Origin: a bacterium
Lineage (GTDB): Bacteria > Patescibacteriota > Patescibacteriia > CAIQCM01
Length of the DNA stretch: 5,161 bases
Assembly (NCBI GenBank): GCA_023246535.1
Contig: JAHFIF010000084.1
Span: forward strand, 1 to 5,161
Direction of reading: 5' to 3'
Shown in pieces: positions 5,149 through 5,161 of the stretch (the stretch's first letter is position 1; the number at the start of each line of letters is the position of its first letter). The translations under genes were made by a program, and so were the position numbers. The notes under the pieces were generated by a model. The model saw only the letters and a program-made list of their open reading frames with translations, was not told the origin of the DNA and did no database searches.

Positions 5149-5161
5149 TAAGCTCCATTTC

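Noticed and set aside
5111..5158. Sixteen-residue N-terminal extension of S1
   Set aside because: The extra codons include a perfect GC hairpin, and S1 proteins normally begin near MEANKQTFTELLEE.

Overview
The window looks like a chromosomal piece of a Patescibacteria (Candidate Phyla Radiation, CPR) bacterium with fairly GC-rich DNA. This rests on the style of the proteins: a compact four-domain ribosomal protein S1, an FtsH whose C-terminal wording (MVTDYGMS, LGPRTFGE, EEMIFLGR) resembles Patescibacteria FtsH as I remember it, a polytopic membrane protein beginning with an FWVLGLLASLL...NGGAFEF stretch, and a 214-residue orphan protein whose C-terminal half resembles an uncharacterised paralogous family I associate with Patescibacteria. 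No database search was possible, so the taxonomy is an inference.

Layout. Positions 50-1060 (minus) encode a multi-pass membrane protein of unknown function. Positions 1061-1386 are a divergent intergenic region. It holds an extended -10 promoter for the membrane gene, a 14-bp perfect palindrome, a TTGACA/17 bp/TAGATT promoter reading right, and a leader of about 155 bases. Positions 1387-2031 (plus) encode the orphan protein, followed at once by an intrinsic terminator (2051-2083). A second, bidirectional terminator (2108-2139) closes the convergent ftsH unit. Positions 2154-3943 (minus) hold ftsH, broken into a 501-residue piece (membrane anchor, AAA+ ATPase and HEAGH half of the protease) and a 96-residue piece (rest of the protease domain). 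A 63-base gap with a hairpin and a possible promoter follows. Positions 4007-5110 (minus) encode ribosomal protein S1, with its leader running off the right edge.

How the parts relate. rpsA and ftsH run in the same direction and could be partly co-transcribed. They are ordinary housekeeping genes for translation initiation and membrane protein quality control. The membrane gene and the orphan gene diverge from a shared regulatory region. The two observations most worth following are the ftsH break, which removes about 15 conserved residues including the expected third zinc ligand, and the orphan gene with its strong-looking promoter, upstream palindrome and long leader. I see no evidence of a mobile element, CRISPR array, tRNA or rRNA in the window.
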